Source of the DNA: Pseudomonas sp. Au-Pse12
Lineage (GTDB): Bacteria > Pseudomonadota > Gammaproteobacteria > Pseudomonadales > Pseudomonadaceae
Reading direction: 5' to 3'
Assembly: GCF_021341665.1 (NCBI RefSeq)
Contig: NZ_JAJTTH010000003.1
Location: 310,001-374,000, forward strand
Length of the DNA: 64,000 nucleotides
Both the position numbers and the translations under genes were made by a program. This document shows, piece after piece, positions 18,354 to 28,773 of this stretch. How positions within the stretch are numbered: position 1 is the stretch's first letter; each line of letters starts with the position of its first letter. The notes beneath the pieces were generated by a model. It had not been told where the DNA came from and did no database searches. It saw only the letters and a program-made list of their open reading frames with translations.

Positions 18354-19343
18354 ATGCGTACGATTCTTTTCAGCAGCCAGAACTATGACCGTGAAAGTTT
18401 TCTCGGCGCCAACCTGCCAGCGGGCATCGAACTGCAATTCCAGGCCGCCCGACTGAGCCTGGACACCGCGGCCCTGGCCGAACGTCATGAAGTGGTCTGT
18501 GCCTTTATCAACGACGACCTCAGCGCCCCGGTGCTGGAACAACTGGCGGCCGGTGGCACCCGGCTGATTGCCCTGCGCTCGGCCGGCTACAACCACGTCG
18601 ACCTGCCGGCTGCGCAGCGCCTGGGCCTGGACGTGGTGCGGGTTCCGGCCTACTCCCCACATGCCGTGGCCGAACATGCCGTGGCCCTGATCCTGGCACT
18701 CAATCGCCGCCTGCACCGAGCCTACAACCGCACCCGTGAAGGTGACTTCACCCTGCACGGCCTGACCGGCTTCGACCTGGTGGGCAAGACCGTGGGCATT
18801 GTCGGCACCGGGCAGATAGGCGCCACCTTCGCCCGGATCATGGCGGGTTTTGGCTGCCAGCTACTGGCTTACGACCCCTTCCCCAATCCGGCCGTCGAAG
18901 CCCTCGGTGCCCGGTACCTGGAGCTGCCGGAGCTGCTGGCCCAGTCGCAGATCATCAGCCTGCACTGCCCGCTCACCGAGCACAGTCGCTACCTGATCAA
19001 CCAGCAGAGCCTGGCTCACATGCAGCCCGGGGCAATGCTGATCAACACCGGGCGCGGCGGCCTGGTGGATACCCCGGCCCTGATCGAAGCGCTGAAAAGC
19101 GGCCAACTGGGCTACCTGGGGCTGGATGTCTATGAGGAGGAAGCGCAACTGTTCTTCGAGGACCGCTCCGACCTGCCCTTGCAGGATGACGTGCTGGCGC
19201 GGCTGCTGACCTTTCCCAACGTGATCGTCACCGCGCACCAGGCCTTCCTCACCCGCGAAGCGCTGGCCGCCATTGCCGACACCACCTTGCACAACATCGC
19301 CAGCTGGGCCGCAGGCCAGCCGCAGAATCGGGTCCACGGCTGA
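18354..19343 (+). CDS. ldhA: Fermentative D-lactate dehydrogenase
   Basis: LdhA reduces pyruvate to D-lactate with NADH. The 329-residue product starts MRTILFSSQNYDRESF after an AAGGA site; ten further in-frame codons upstream fall inside the hairpin. The NAD-binding motif is GIVGTGQIGATFARIM near residue 150. NTGRGGLVDTPALIEAL near residue 235, DVYEEE near residue 263, and the catalytic His in VTAHQAFLT near residue 295 are all in place. It lies directly downstream of gacS, as in P. aeruginosa. Confidence 0.95.
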   Translation: MRTILFSSQNYDRESFLGANLPAGIELQFQAARLSLDTAALAERHEVVCAFINDDLSAPVLEQLAAGGTRLIALRSAGYNHVDLPAAQRLGLDVVRVPAYSPHAVAEHAVALILALNRRLHRAYNRTREGDFTLHGLTGFDLVGKTVGIVGTGQIGATFARIMAGFGCQLLAYDPFPNPAVEALGARYLELPELLAQSQIISLHCPLTEHSRYLINQQSLAHMQPGAMLINTGRGGLVDTPALIEALKSGQLGYLGLDVYEEEAQLFFEDRSDLPLQDDVLARLLTFPNVIVTAHQAFLTREALAAIADTTLHNIASWAAGQPQNRVHG

Positions 19344-19433
19344 AATTCCCGTCGCGGGCTGATCGAAGGTCACCTGCCCGCAACCTGCGGCGCAGGGGCC
19401 CGTGCTAGCATACGCGGCAGATTTGGAGGACCC

Positions 19434-19871
19434 ATGGTCGAACACGATTTCCGCTACAACCTGATGAACCCGCAACACACCCTCATCGAATGCCGCGCCC
19501 TGGTGCCAGGCCGCTATCAAGTCACCGGCAACGGTGGTTCGATCCGTACCGACGATGTGCTTCTGGTCACCCTCAAGGGCAGCAAGGACTTGTCCATGCG
19601 CCTGACCGTGGACACCGTGCGCCACCTGATCAACCCGGTTGGCCAGTGGGTCGCCGTGGCGCGTGGCCCGGTATTCGGCGAACTGGCGATTCACCAGTGG
19701 CAGGTCAACTGCGACAGCTGCGACGCCACTCTCGACTTCGAATTCGCGGTGGATGCCAAGCTGGGCAACAAGGCCCAGAAGCCAGCCGCCAGCGCGCGGA
19801 TCGCCGAACTTGGCTGGCGCAGCGAGGGTGAGCAGCACCGCTGCCCGAAATGCCAGCAGGCCGGCCAATGA
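19434..19871 (+). CDS. Conserved hypothetical protein with paired CxxC motifs
   Basis: The 145-residue product has no signal or membrane segment. It carries two cysteine pairs, CDSC near residue 86 and CPKC near residue 138, which could together bind one zinc ion. The intervening part is beta-rich. I do not know a named domain or function for it. A GGAGG ribosome site precedes the ATG. The stop overlaps the start of the META lipoprotein gene (ATGA), so the two are coupled. Confidence 0.75.
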   Translation: MVEHDFRYNLMNPQHTLIECRALVPGRYQVTGNGGSIRTDDVLLVTLKGSKDLSMRLTVDTVRHLINPVGQWVAVARGPVFGELAIHQWQVNCDSCDATLDFEFAVDAKLGNKAQKPAASARIAELGWRSEGEQHRCPKCQQAGQ

Positions 19872-20272
19872 AACGCCTGATGCTGACCGTGGCACTGGGG
19901 GCCGGCCTGCTGGGCTGCGCCGCCGAGCCGCTGAAGCTGCAGCAGGATCGCAGCTATGTCCTGGAATGGATCGGCGAACGTCCGCTGATCGACTACAGCC
20001 ACTTGACCATCACCCTGGGTGAGGATGGCCGCGCCTACGGCAATGGCGGCTGCAACCACTGGTTCGCGCCTTATTCCCTGGACGGCGAAAAGCTCAGCTT
20101 CGGCAAGGTCGGCAGCACCCGCAAGCTCTGCGCCCCCGCCTTGATGGAACAGGAACGTCGCTTCCTCCAGGCCCTGGAAAACGTCGAACGCTGGGATGTC
20201 TCGCCGATCGAACAAGTGCGCTTCTGGCCTGCCGAAGGCAAGCCGTTGCGCTGGTGGCTGGAAGAAGGCTGA
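19868..20272 (+). CDS. META domain-containing lipoprotein
   Basis: The 134-residue product begins with a lipoprotein signal (MKRLMLTVALGAGLLGC, lipobox Cys at 17). A short META-type domain follows, with WIGERPLIDYSHLTITLGEDGRAYGNGGCNHWFAPY. This is the conserved glycine/asparagine/cysteine-rich strand of META proteins (HslJ-like), and RKLCAPALMEQERRFLQAL supplies the second conserved Cys. Relatives include HslJ, linked to novobiocin resistance in E. coli, but no activity is proven. The ATG overlaps the preceding stop. It is convergent with the TlpA gene. Confidence 0.85.
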   Translation: MKRLMLTVALGAGLLGCAAEPLKLQQDRSYVLEWIGERPLIDYSHLTITLGEDGRAYGNGGCNHWFAPYSLDGEKLSFGKVGSTRKLCAPALMEQERRFLQALENVERWDVSPIEQVRFWPAEGKPLRWWLEEG

Positions 20273-20303
20273 TATTTCGGTAGCCACTGCCGAGACTGCG
20301 AAC

Positions 20304-20323
20304 AGGAACACCAGGGTGTTCCT
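20304..20323. terminator. Candidate hairpin between convergent genes
   Basis: AGGAACAC and GTGTTCCT flank CAGG. It sits 31 bases past the META lipoprotein stop and 60 bases past the end of the leftward TlpA gene. It lacks a clear T tract. Confidence 0.45.
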
Positions 20324-20383
20324 GGCGCTTCACATCCCAGCGCCCCTTCGGGACGTGCCCGCGGCAGCGGCTACAGCCCCTCA

Positions 20384-20848
20384 TCAATGCCCGCGCAGGG
20401 CCTGCAGTTTCGCCAGTACGCCTGCGGCAGTCTGCTCACCCATCATCTGCTCACGCACCTTGCCCTTGTCGTCAATGATGTAGGTCACCGGCAGCGCCTC
20501 GCTGCGTGGCAGCTCGAAGCGCTCCGCGGGGTTCTGCGCCAGGACGGTGAACGTGATCCCCAGTTTCTCGCTGGCGCTCTTGAGCTCTTCCCCCTGCACA
20601 TTGTCGAAATTGACCCCCAGCACGGTCGCCGCCTGGCCCTTGAGCTGCTCGTTCAGGGCGTTCAATTCAGGGATCTCGGTACGGCAAGGCCCGCACCACT
20701 CGGCCCAGTAATTCAGCACCAGCCACTGCTTGTCGATACGCTCGGCAGCGACTTTCTGGCCATATTGGTCGACCCCATAGTCGCTGCCACAGCCGCCCAG
20801 CAGCAGGGTTGTAATGATCGCCAATGCCGCTGCCAATTGCCTTGCCAT
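20384..20848 (-). CDS. TlpA-family thiol:disulfide oxidoreductase, lipoprotein
   Basis: I chose the ATG at 20848 (154 residues) because MARQLAAALAIITTLLLGGC makes a lipoprotein signal with a Cys at about 20. The open frame reaches 20923 without support. The mature thioredoxin fold carries the redox motif WAEWCGPCRTEIPELN. The cis-Pro region is EALPVTYIID, typical of TlpA/ResA-type proteins that keep periplasmic thiols reduced, for example for cytochrome c maturation. The partner is not evident from the neighbours. It is divergent from arsC. Confidence 0.88.
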   Translation of the reverse strand: MARQLAAALAIITTLLLGGCGSDYGVDQYGQKVAAERIDKQWLVLNYWAEWCGPCRTEIPELNALNEQLKGQAATVLGVNFDNVQGEELKSASEKLGITFTVLAQNPAERFELPRSEALPVTYIIDDKGKVREQMMGEQTAAGVLAKLQALRGH

Positions 20849-20986
20849 GCGCTGTTTCCTGTGTTGAAAGATGTCTTGAATAACGCTGCCGACCCTGGGT
20901 CGCTGCGACCTATCGACTCCCAAGGTTCAGGAGAGCCCGTCGCGCGGGTAGAATAGCCGCCACCTTACGCAAGATGCGACCCGCAC

Positions 20987-22357
<1,371 letters not shown>

Positions 22358-22365
22358 AGCGGGCA

Positions 22366-22391
22366 CAAGTTCCCCGGCCCCGGGGAACTTG
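22366..22391. terminator. Perfect 12-bp inverted repeat after DUF2069
   Basis: CAAGTTCCCCGG and its complement are separated by two bases, nine bases past the DUF2069 stop. No T tract follows. It likely ends or protects the arsC-wrbA-DUF2069 transcript. Confidence 0.55.
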
Positions 22392-22453
22392 TATCGCCGC
22401 CAACGACCCCAACCCTGGTCAACGACTCTCTGACCGCCCCTCCAGGAGCAGGC

Positions 22454-23125
22454 ATGCACGATTACAAATGGCTGAATGAATACTGTCTCAACCGCTTCGG
22501 CTCCGCTGCGGCCCTGGAAGCCCAGCTGCCGACACCGGCCAGCAACGACTACCTGCGCTCCCTGAGTGCCGATCGCTACTTGTCGACCCTGGCCCTGCGG
22601 GTTTTCCGCGCGGGGCTGAAACACAGCCTGGTGGACGCCAAGTGGCCAGCGTTCGAAGAAGTGTTCTTTGGCTTCGACCCGGACAAAGTGGTGCTGATGG
22701 GCGCCGAGCATCTGGAACGGCTGATGCAGGACACCCGGATCATCCGGCACCTGGGCAAGCTCAAGAGCGTCCCGCGCAACGCGCAGATGATCCTCGATGT
22801 TGAAAAGCAGCACACCAGCTTCGGTGCCTTCATCGCCGACTGGCCGGTCCAGGACATCACCGGGCTGTGGCAGTACCTGGCCAAGCACGGCAACCAGATG
22901 GGCGGGCTGTCGGCCCCACGCTTCTTGCGCATGGTCGGCAAGGACACCTTCATTCCAACCTGGGATGTGGTTGCGGCCCTGAATGCCCAGGGCATCGTCG
23001 ACAAGGTTCCCAGCAGCAAACGCGACCAGGCCCTGGTGCAAGAGGTGTTCAACCAGTGGCAGGCCGAAAGTGGCAGGCCGTTGTGCCAGCTTTCAGCCAT
23101 GCTTGCCTACACCGTCAATCACTGA
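22454..23125 (+). CDS. DNA-3-methyladenine glycosylase I family protein
   Basis: The 223-residue product matches the adenine glycosylase (TAG) family. It has LSTLALRVFRAGLKHSLVDAKWPAFEEVFFGFDPDKV at residues 41-80 and helix-hairpin-helix-like segments in the second half. The enzyme would excise 3-methyladenine from alkylated DNA. The sequence departs from classical E. coli Tag, since the N-terminal CxW zinc motif is replaced by YKWLNEYC, so the exact substrate is not certain. A CAGGAG site precedes the ATG. It appears monocistronic. Confidence 0.8.
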   Translation: MHDYKWLNEYCLNRFGSAAALEAQLPTPASNDYLRSLSADRYLSTLALRVFRAGLKHSLVDAKWPAFEEVFFGFDPDKVVLMGAEHLERLMQDTRIIRHLGKLKSVPRNAQMILDVEKQHTSFGAFIADWPVQDITGLWQYLAKHGNQMGGLSAPRFLRMVGKDTFIPTWDVVAALNAQGIVDKVPSSKRDQALVQEVFNQWQAESGRPLCQLSAMLAYTVNH

Positions 23126-23574
23126 GCCTCCTCCACTCCCCTCCCAGGCCAACCCGTGGTTCCCCGGATACCGGCTGGCAGCAGCCCCCCCTGCGCCAGC
23201 CGGCAGCTGACAGAACGCTGAACTAAAACGCGGTTTTTCCACACGCGGTTTTTTCTCAGCTACAGTTCTACCGGGTTGTCATAGCGATAAGAACAGCGCC
23301 ACCCAGTAACTGCCGGAGCGGTCTGCAACGACCGGCTCCAAGCCTGTAACAGCGCATTTTCAATACCCAAGACCTGAGCAGTAACCATCTGCTCTTAAAC
23401 AGGCAGGTGCGCGCCATTCGTTTTTTTCACATTGCTTTCACCATTCGCCCACCTGGCTTTCTTTAACTTGCCTGCGGTGGCTGCACGGGAAGCGGCGTGC
23501 GTGTCGATCTATTACAAGACACTGGTTCCAACCCGAATTTAAAAATCCTCGAACAATATATTCAGGTAATCGAT
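23126..23574. other. Intergenic region before the Ais-type phosphatase gene
   Basis: These 449 bp hold no convincing gene. A direct repeat of ACGCGGTTTTT occurs at 23228-23238 and 23243-23253. The right part (23516-23574) is AT-rich and may carry the promoter. A GTG start at 23497 would extend the next gene into this region, but the extension has noncoding-like composition. Confidence 0.5.
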
Positions 23575-24255
23575 GTGGCCAACATTGTGCAAACCGCCTC
23601 GCCAGCCAAAAGCGCCAGACTGCGACGCCGTACAAAGCTCCTGCTCAGCTTTATCGCCGTTGCCATGACGATCCTGGTCAGCGGCTTTGTCCTGTGGCCT
23701 GCCACCCCCCAAGACCTGGCCGAGGACCACCAGATGCTCAAGAGCGGCGTCTATCGTCACTGGCAAGCGGGCGAAGTGATTGCCCTGGTTCGCCATGCCG
23801 AGCGCTGCGACCGCTCCGCCAACCCCTGCCTGGGCCCCGCAGACGGCATCACACAACTTGGCAGCGTTACCGCAAGCGCCCTGGGCCAGGCATTTCGTCG
23901 CATCGGCATGCAACACACCGACGTCATCAGCAGCCCCATGACCCGCACCTTGCAAACCACGCAGTACATGTTCAATCAAGCCTTCCAGCAGCAGGAATGG
24001 CTGGTCACCTGCGGCAGCAGCCTGGAGAGCGACATCAAGGCTCACAAGCTCCAGGGGCGCAACCTGATCCTGGTCACCCACAGCGGTTGCATCAGCGATC
24101 TGGAAAAACGCCTGGGCTTCGCCCACGCTCTGGCCAGCGAGTACACCAGCTCACTGTTCTTGACTTTGAACGCGGATGGAAAGATGCAAGTACTGGGAAT
24201 CGTGAATGCGAAGAACTGGCCGCAGGTACTTAAAGATGCGCCGGAAAATCTGTAA
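23575..24255 (+). CDS. Histidine phosphatase of the Ais / heptose(II)-phosphate phosphatase type
   Basis: The product (226 residues from GTG 23575; 252 if GTG 23497 is used) has an N-terminal signal-anchor, with a basic RLRRR stretch then a hydrophobic segment at about residues 23-43. A histidine-phosphatase domain in the periplasm follows, with the catalytic motif VRHAERCDRS near residue 70 and the second His in VTHSGCISDLE near residue 160. The RHAERCDRS form is typical of Ais (PmrG), which removes phosphate from LPS core heptose. The next gene encodes an ArnT-like enzyme, which fits envelope charge modification. Confidence 0.75.
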   Translation: MANIVQTASPAKSARLRRRTKLLLSFIAVAMTILVSGFVLWPATPQDLAEDHQMLKSGVYRHWQAGEVIALVRHAERCDRSANPCLGPADGITQLGSVTASALGQAFRRIGMQHTDVISSPMTRTLQTTQYMFNQAFQQQEWLVTCGSSLESDIKAHKLQGRNLILVTHSGCISDLEKRLGFAHALASEYTSSLFLTLNADGKMQVLGIVNAKNWPQVLKDAPENL

Positions 24256-24321
24256 CTATTTTTAACAACACAACAATAGAATTCATTAAGCAAACAGACA
24301 GAATAAACGCCCATCAATTAG

Positions 24322-24349
24322 TTGACTTTATCGGGCTTTGTACTAATAG
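24322..24349 (+). promoter_or_regulatory. Sigma-70 type promoter candidate upstream of arnT
   Basis: TTGACT and TAATAG are separated by 16 bases inside a strongly AT-rich 250-bp stretch between the phosphatase gene and arnT. Transcription from it would leave a leader of about 240 nt. The leader contains an 8-bp inverted repeat (24385-24401) and the short open frame at 24515-24598. Confidence 0.5.
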
Positions 24350-24514
24350 CAATTAGGTCTTAATTATAAAACCAGCTGAAAAGCCCTCTGCCAGGCAGAG
24401 GAAAAACATAGGACTTCCCGAGCAAACTTATTGACACGGCAAGTGCGCAGTTGCGCGTGCCCTCCAGTAATAGAACTCAAACGTTGAAATCCTTATCTGA
24501 CTTCGAGGACAGCA

Positions 24515-24598
24515 ATGCACCGCACTTTACGCCCCCAGCTTATGGAACAAGCACCTCGCCTGACGACTACATTGCGTGAAGGAGCGACAACAGCATGA
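24515..24598 (+). CDS. Putative 27-residue leader peptide overlapping the arnT start
   Basis: An ATG at 24515 is preceded by GAGGA at about seven bases. It opens 27 codons whose TGA (24596-24598) overlaps the arnT ATG (24595) as ATGA. The predicted peptide is Arg/Thr-rich (five Arg, six Thr), with no membrane segment. Stop-start overlap and a good ribosome site suggest translational coupling, or a regulatory upstream frame. It is too short for coding statistics and could be chance. Confidence 0.45.
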   Translation: MHRTLRPQLMEQAPRLTTTLREGATTA

Positions 24599-26247
24599 TC
24601 AAGCGCTGGGCGTTACCATTTCTGCTGCTGGCCTTCGGCCTTTTCTACCTGTTGCCACTGACCAGTCACGGCCTGTGGATTCCCGATGAAACCCGCTATG
24701 CCCAGATCAGCCAGGAGATGCTGCTCAATGGCGATTGGGTATCCCCACACTTCATGGGGATCCGCTACTTCGAGAAACCGATCGCCGGCTACTGGTTGAT
24801 CGCCATCGGCCAGGCGATCTTTGGCGACAACCTCTTTGGAGTGCGCATTGCCTCGGCCATCAGCACGGGCTTGAGCGTGCTGTTGGCCTACCTGATCACC
24901 CGCCGCATGTGGAACGACCCGCGCAAGAGCTTCGCTGCAGCCTTGCTGTACATGAGTTTTGGCCTGATTGCCGGGCAAGCCGGGTATTCCAACCTCGATC
25001 CGCAATTCACCCTGTGGGTCAACCTGAGCCTGGTGGCGCTGTGGTTCGCCCTGGATGCCCGCAACACCCGCGAGCGCCTGCTGGCATGGGCCGCGCTGGG
25101 CGTTGCCTGCGGCATGGGCTTCATGACCAAGGGGTTCCTGGCCTGGCTGTTGCCGGTACTGATCGCCCTGCCCTACATGCTCTGGCAACGTCGCCTGGGC
25201 GAGCTGCTGCGCTATGGCCTGGTGGCGGTCGTGGTGGCGATCGGCATCAGCCTGCCCTGGGTGCTGAGCATCCACGCCCATGAACCGGACTTCTGGCGCT
25301 TTTTCTTCTGGCACGAGCACATTCGCCGCTTTGCCGCCGACAATGCTCAACATACCCGCCCCTGGTGGTTCTACCTGCCATTGCTGGTCGCTTCCAGCCT
25401 GCCCTGGGCAGCCCTGCTGCCGAGCACATTCATGCAGGCCTGGAAAGACAAGCGCCAGGCTTCAACCGGCTACCTGCTGCTGTGGTTCCTGCTGCCACTG
25501 GCCTTCTTCAGCCTGAGCCGGGGCAAGTTGCCGACCTACATCATGCCGTGCCTACTGCCATTGGCGGTGCTCATGGGCAACGTCCTGATCGAGCGCATCA
25601 GTGCCAATCAGAGCCGGGCCATTCGCATCAACAGCCTGCTCAACCTGCTGATCGGCGTCGGGGCCATGGTGGCCCTGCTGGTCATCCAGCTCACCCGGCC
25701 GGTGTATGGCCACAACGAAATGCTCAGCCTGTCCCTGGTGTTCTTCATGCTGATGGGCTGGATCATCGCCAACCTGCTGCCGGCCACCCGGCCCCTGCAC
25801 TACTGGGCGGCGCCGGCCCTGGGCATCTGGTTGCTGGTGGCCCTGCTGCCGGCGGGCATGCCCGGGCTCATCGTGCATAACCAGATGCCGGACCAGTTCA
25901 TCAAGGAACATGTCGAGGAGCTCAAGCAGACCAAGAGCCTGCTGAGCAACGACCTGGGCGCTGCCTCGGCCCTGGCCTGGCGCCTGCGACGTCCGGAAGT
26001 GGCGCTGTACAACACCGAGGGCGAATTGAAATATGGCCTGGCTTATGCTGATTCGGCGCAGCGCAAGGTGAGCATGGCCGACGTCGGGCAATGGGTCAGC
26101 GACGCACGCAAACAGGGTTCGGTCGGCATCGTGATGCGGGTCAAGGATGTGCTGGAAAGCCAGGAAGTGGCGCTACTGCCACCCGGTGGCAAGCGCTATG
26201 AGGAAGGCAACATGCTGATCCTGATCCTGCCACAGAGCCAACCCTGA
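24595..26247 (+). CDS. arnT: Undecaprenyl phosphate-aminoarabinose:lipid A transferase (ArnT)
   Basis: ArnT moves 4-amino-4-deoxy-L-arabinose from its undecaprenyl carrier onto lipid A phosphates on the periplasmic side, giving polymyxin resistance. The 550-residue product has the family length. An N-terminal membrane helix is followed by the first periplasmic loop with the acidic [16 protein letters not shown] motif at residues 25-40. About a dozen hydrophobic segments come next, then a C-terminal periplasmic domain from about residue 440. The remaining arn genes that make the donor are not here. It follows an Ais-type gene and precedes a paralogue. Confidence 0.88.
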   Translation: MIKRWALPFLLLAFGLFYLLPLTSHGLWIPDETRYAQISQEMLLNGDWVSPHFMGIRYFEKPIAGYWLIAIGQAIFGDNLFGVRIASAISTGLSVLLAYLITRRMWNDPRKSFAAALLYMSFGLIAGQAGYSNLDPQFTLWVNLSLVALWFALDARNTRERLLAWAALGVACGMGFMTKGFLAWLLPVLIALPYMLWQRRLGELLRYGLVAVVVAIGISLPWVLSIHAHEPDFWRFFFWHEHIRRFAADNAQHTRPWWFYLPLLVASSLPWAALLPSTFMQAWKDKRQASTGYLLLWFLLPLAFFSLSRGKLPTYIMPCLLPLAVLMGNVLIERISANQSRAIRINSLLNLLIGVGAMVALLVIQLTRPVYGHNEMLSLSLVFFMLMGWIIANLLPATRPLHYWAAPALGIWLLVALLPAGMPGLIVHNQMPDQFIKEHVEELKQTKSLLSNDLGAASALAWRLRRPEVALYNTEGELKYGLAYADSAQRKVSMADVGQWVSDARKQGSVGIVMRVKDVLESQEVALLPPGGKRYEEGNMLILILPQSQP

Positions 26248-26368
26248 TCCGGCACCCGCCACTGACACTCGATCGACAGCGCCGACGATGGTTGGCGCTG
26301 GCTTCTCTTGATTCTTCAATGCCCTGGATGGCTGCGACTTTCCCCACCGCCGCTCTGGAAATCCATTT

Positions 26369-27904
26369 ATGAATCTCTTTCGCAGCGAACGCGGAGCCCT
26401 GGCCCTCCTGCTCGGCGTATCCGCCTTGATCCTGGGCCTGGGCCTGGGCTTTCGCGAGCTCTGGGGGCCAGAAACCCGCTGGGCCAACATTGCCCTGCAA
26501 ATGCTGCAGAGTGGCGACTACTTCGACCCCTATCTCAAGGGCGCGCCCTACTACGACAAGCCCCTGCCCTCCTACTGGCTGATTACCGCCAGCGCCTGGC
26601 TGATGGGGGGCCTGGGGCACTGGTCGCTGCGCCTGTCCTCGGTCATCGCCGCGTGGCTGAGCATCTGGCTGGTGTACCTGATCGGCGAACGGCTGTTCCA
26701 CAAGGGCACCGGGCTGATCGCCGGCTGGATGCTCGCCACCACGTTCTATTTCGCCTTCTGGGCACGAGTGGCCACGGCCGACATCCTCACCGTGTGTGGC
26801 GTATTGGCCGCAGTCTGGTGGTACTGGCGGGGCCCGGAAGATACCCGCCTGGGGCGCTACATCGTGTTCTTCCTGATGCTGGCGGCCACTTCGCTGCTCA
26901 AGGGGCTGATCGGTTTCGTCTTGCCCGGGCTGATCCTGTTGCCGCACCTGTTGAGCCAGGGGCGCTGGAAACGCCACCTGAACCTGCGCCTGCTGCTGGC
27001 GCTGGGCGTCGCCGCGCTGTTCTACATGGTGCCGTTCATCCTTTCGCACCTGTACGGCGCCCCCAGCTACGGGGCAAGCGGCCTGAGCCTGGTATTTCGC
27101 GAGAACGTGGTGCGCTTCTTCGACCCGTTCGACCATGTCGGGCCGATCTACACCTACCTGATCTACCTGCCGGCCTACACCTTGCCCTGGGCGCCCTGCT
27201 GGATCCTCGGCCTGTGGCTGGCGGTTCGCCATTGGCGCCAGCTGCAACCCAACGAACGCTGGCTGGTCTGGGCCCTCGGGCTGCTGTTCCTGTTCTTCAC
27301 CGCCAGCGGCAGCCGGCGCAGCTATTACGTTCTGCCCCTGGTGCCCTTTGCCCAATTGCTCGGCGCCTGGTGGCTCAACCGTCGGCTGCAGCTACGCCAG
27401 GCCGCCGGCAAACCCGGCACCCGCGGCTGGACCATCGGTTTTTCCTGCGCGGCGGTGCTGTTGCTGCTGGTGCTGGGAGTCGCTTATCCCTGGAGCAACA
27501 GTGGCGGTGGAGTGATGCAGTTCAGCGCCGACACCCGAGCCGCCGCAAGCCGGATCGCGCCCTGGAACCAATGGCGAATGGTCATGGTGGAGATCGATAA
27601 CAAACTGCCGATGTACCTGCAGAACCAGGGGGCCCCGTTCTACTACGTGGCAGAAACCGAGGACTTCCCCCGCCACGGCAGCAGCGCAGACTTCATGGCC
27701 TGGCTGGACAAGACCAGCGGCCAGCACTGGGATCCGCAGCGCACCCTGATTTTCGTCCAGCAGGACCACGACCAACCGCAGATGCTCGAGTATCTGGGCA
27801 ATGATCATCAGTTGATCCGCACCACACCGACCAACGGCGAGCGCCTGGCGAAAAAACCAGCGCAAGGCAGCATCGCCTTCATTCCACGCGCGGCGGGGAA
27901 CTGA
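26369..27904 (+). CDS. GT39 / ArnT-like glycosyltransferase, second paralogue
   Basis: The 511-residue product is a multi-pass inner-membrane GT-C enzyme related to ArnT. It has LLLGVSALILGLGLGF as first helix, about eleven further membrane segments, and a soluble C-terminal domain from about residue 410. The first periplasmic loop reads LWGPETRWANIALQML, so the Asp of the ArnT DExRYA motif is replaced by Pro while the Glu remains. It therefore may use a different sugar donor or acceptor, or be altered in activity. It lies 121 bp downstream of arnT in the same direction. Confidence 0.8.
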   Translation: MNLFRSERGALALLLGVSALILGLGLGFRELWGPETRWANIALQMLQSGDYFDPYLKGAPYYDKPLPSYWLITASAWLMGGLGHWSLRLSSVIAAWLSIWLVYLIGERLFHKGTGLIAGWMLATTFYFAFWARVATADILTVCGVLAAVWWYWRGPEDTRLGRYIVFFLMLAATSLLKGLIGFVLPGLILLPHLLSQGRWKRHLNLRLLLALGVAALFYMVPFILSHLYGAPSYGASGLSLVFRENVVRFFDPFDHVGPIYTYLIYLPAYTLPWAPCWILGLWLAVRHWRQLQPNERWLVWALGLLFLFFTASGSRRSYYVLPLVPFAQLLGAWWLNRRLQLRQAAGKPGTRGWTIGFSCAAVLLLLVLGVAYPWSNSGGGVMQFSADTRAAASRIAPWNQWRMVMVEIDNKLPMYLQNQGAPFYYVAETEDFPRHGSSADFMAWLDKTSGQHWDPQRTLIFVQQDHDQPQMLEYLGNDHQLIRTTPTNGERLAKKPAQGSIAFIPRAAGN

Positions 27905-27910
27905 ATGCCG

Positions 27911-27930
27911 GGGCTGCGCCAACGCAGCCC
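27911..27930. terminator. Convergent hairpin between the GT39 gene and ttcA
   Basis: GGGCTGCG and CGCAGCCC flank CCAA, seven bases after the GT39 stop and 19 bases past the ttcA end. No T tract is present. Confidence 0.5.
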
Positions 27931-27948
27931 GGATTCACCGAGGCCGGA

Positions 27949-28773
27949 TCAGAGGTTCAGCACATTGACGAAACGTGGCGTGGCGCTGTCGTCGATGCGC
28001 AGGTTGGTGAAGTCGAACAGGTTGCGGTCCGCCAACTGCGAGGGGATCACGTTCTGCAAGCCACGGAAAATGCTCTCGGTCCGCCCCGGGGTCTTGCGCT
28101 CCCACTCCTGCAGCATCTCCTTGACCACCTGGCGCTGCAGGTTTTCCTGTGAACCGCAGAGGTTGCACGGGATGATCGGGAACTGCTTGAGGTCGGAATA
28201 GGCCTGGATGTCTTTCTCGCTGCAGTAGGCCAGCGGCCGGATCACCACATTGCGCCCGTCATCGGCCAGCAGCTTGGGCGGCATGGCCTTGAGCGAGCCG
28301 TTGTAGAACATGTTGAGGAAAAAGGTCTCGACGATGTCATCGCGATGGTGACCCAGGGCCATCTTGGTCGCGCCGATTTCGTCGGCGAAGGTGTACAGGG
28401 TGCCACGGCGCAGGCGCGAGCACAGCGAGCAGGTGGTCTTGCCTTCGGGGATCAGTTCCTTGACCACCGAGTAGGTGTCCTTCTCGACGATGTGGTACTC
28501 GATCCCCAGCTCCTTGAGGTAGGCCGGCAGCACGTGCTCGGGAAAGCCGGGCTGCTTCTGGTCCATGTTCACCGCGACGATCTCGAACTTGATCGGCGCC
28601 ACCTTCTGCAGGTGCAGCAGCACGTCGAGCATGGTGTAGCTGTCCTTGCCGCCGGACAGGCAGACCATGACCTTGTCGCCCTCTTCGATCATGTTGAAAT
28701 CGGCGACCGCTTCGCCCGCCAGTCGGCGAAGGCGTTTCTGCAGTTTGTTCTGGTTGACCGTAAGAGTGCCCAT
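27949..28773 (-). CDS. ttcA: tRNA 2-thiocytidine(32) synthetase TtcA
   Basis: TtcA uses an iron-sulfur cluster and ATP to thiolate cytidine 32 of certain tRNAs. I chose the ATG at 28773 (274 residues, usual length), since the upstream extension to 28884 lacks homologue-like sequence. The PP-loop motif [12 protein letters not shown] is at about residues 38-49. The cluster ligands are the pairs CSLC (near 118) and CNLC (near 209). It is monocistronic and convergent with the GT39 gene. Confidence 0.95.
   Translation of the reverse strand: MGTLTVNQNKLQKRLRRLAGEAVADFNMIEEGDKVMVCLSGGKDSYTMLDVLLHLQKVAPIKFEIVAVNMDQKQPGFPEHVLPAYLKELGIEYHIVEKDTYSVVKELIPEGKTTCSLCSRLRRGTLYTFADEIGATKMALGHHRDDIVETFFLNMFYNGSLKAMPPKLLADDGRNVVIRPLAYCSEKDIQAYSDLKQFPIIPCNLCGSQENLQRQVVKEMLQEWERKTPGRTESIFRGLQNVIPSQLADRNLFDFTNLRIDDSATPRFVNVLNL

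Noticed and set aside
16020..18758. A 912-codon minus-strand frame opposite gacS and ldhA
   Set aside because: It crosses two well-supported genes and their spacer and has no ribosome site or domain.
23497..23574. Upstream GTG start for the Ais-type phosphatase
   Set aside because: The extra 26 codons are AT-rich, unlike the gene, and place a polar stretch before the signal anchor. I kept it only as an alternative.
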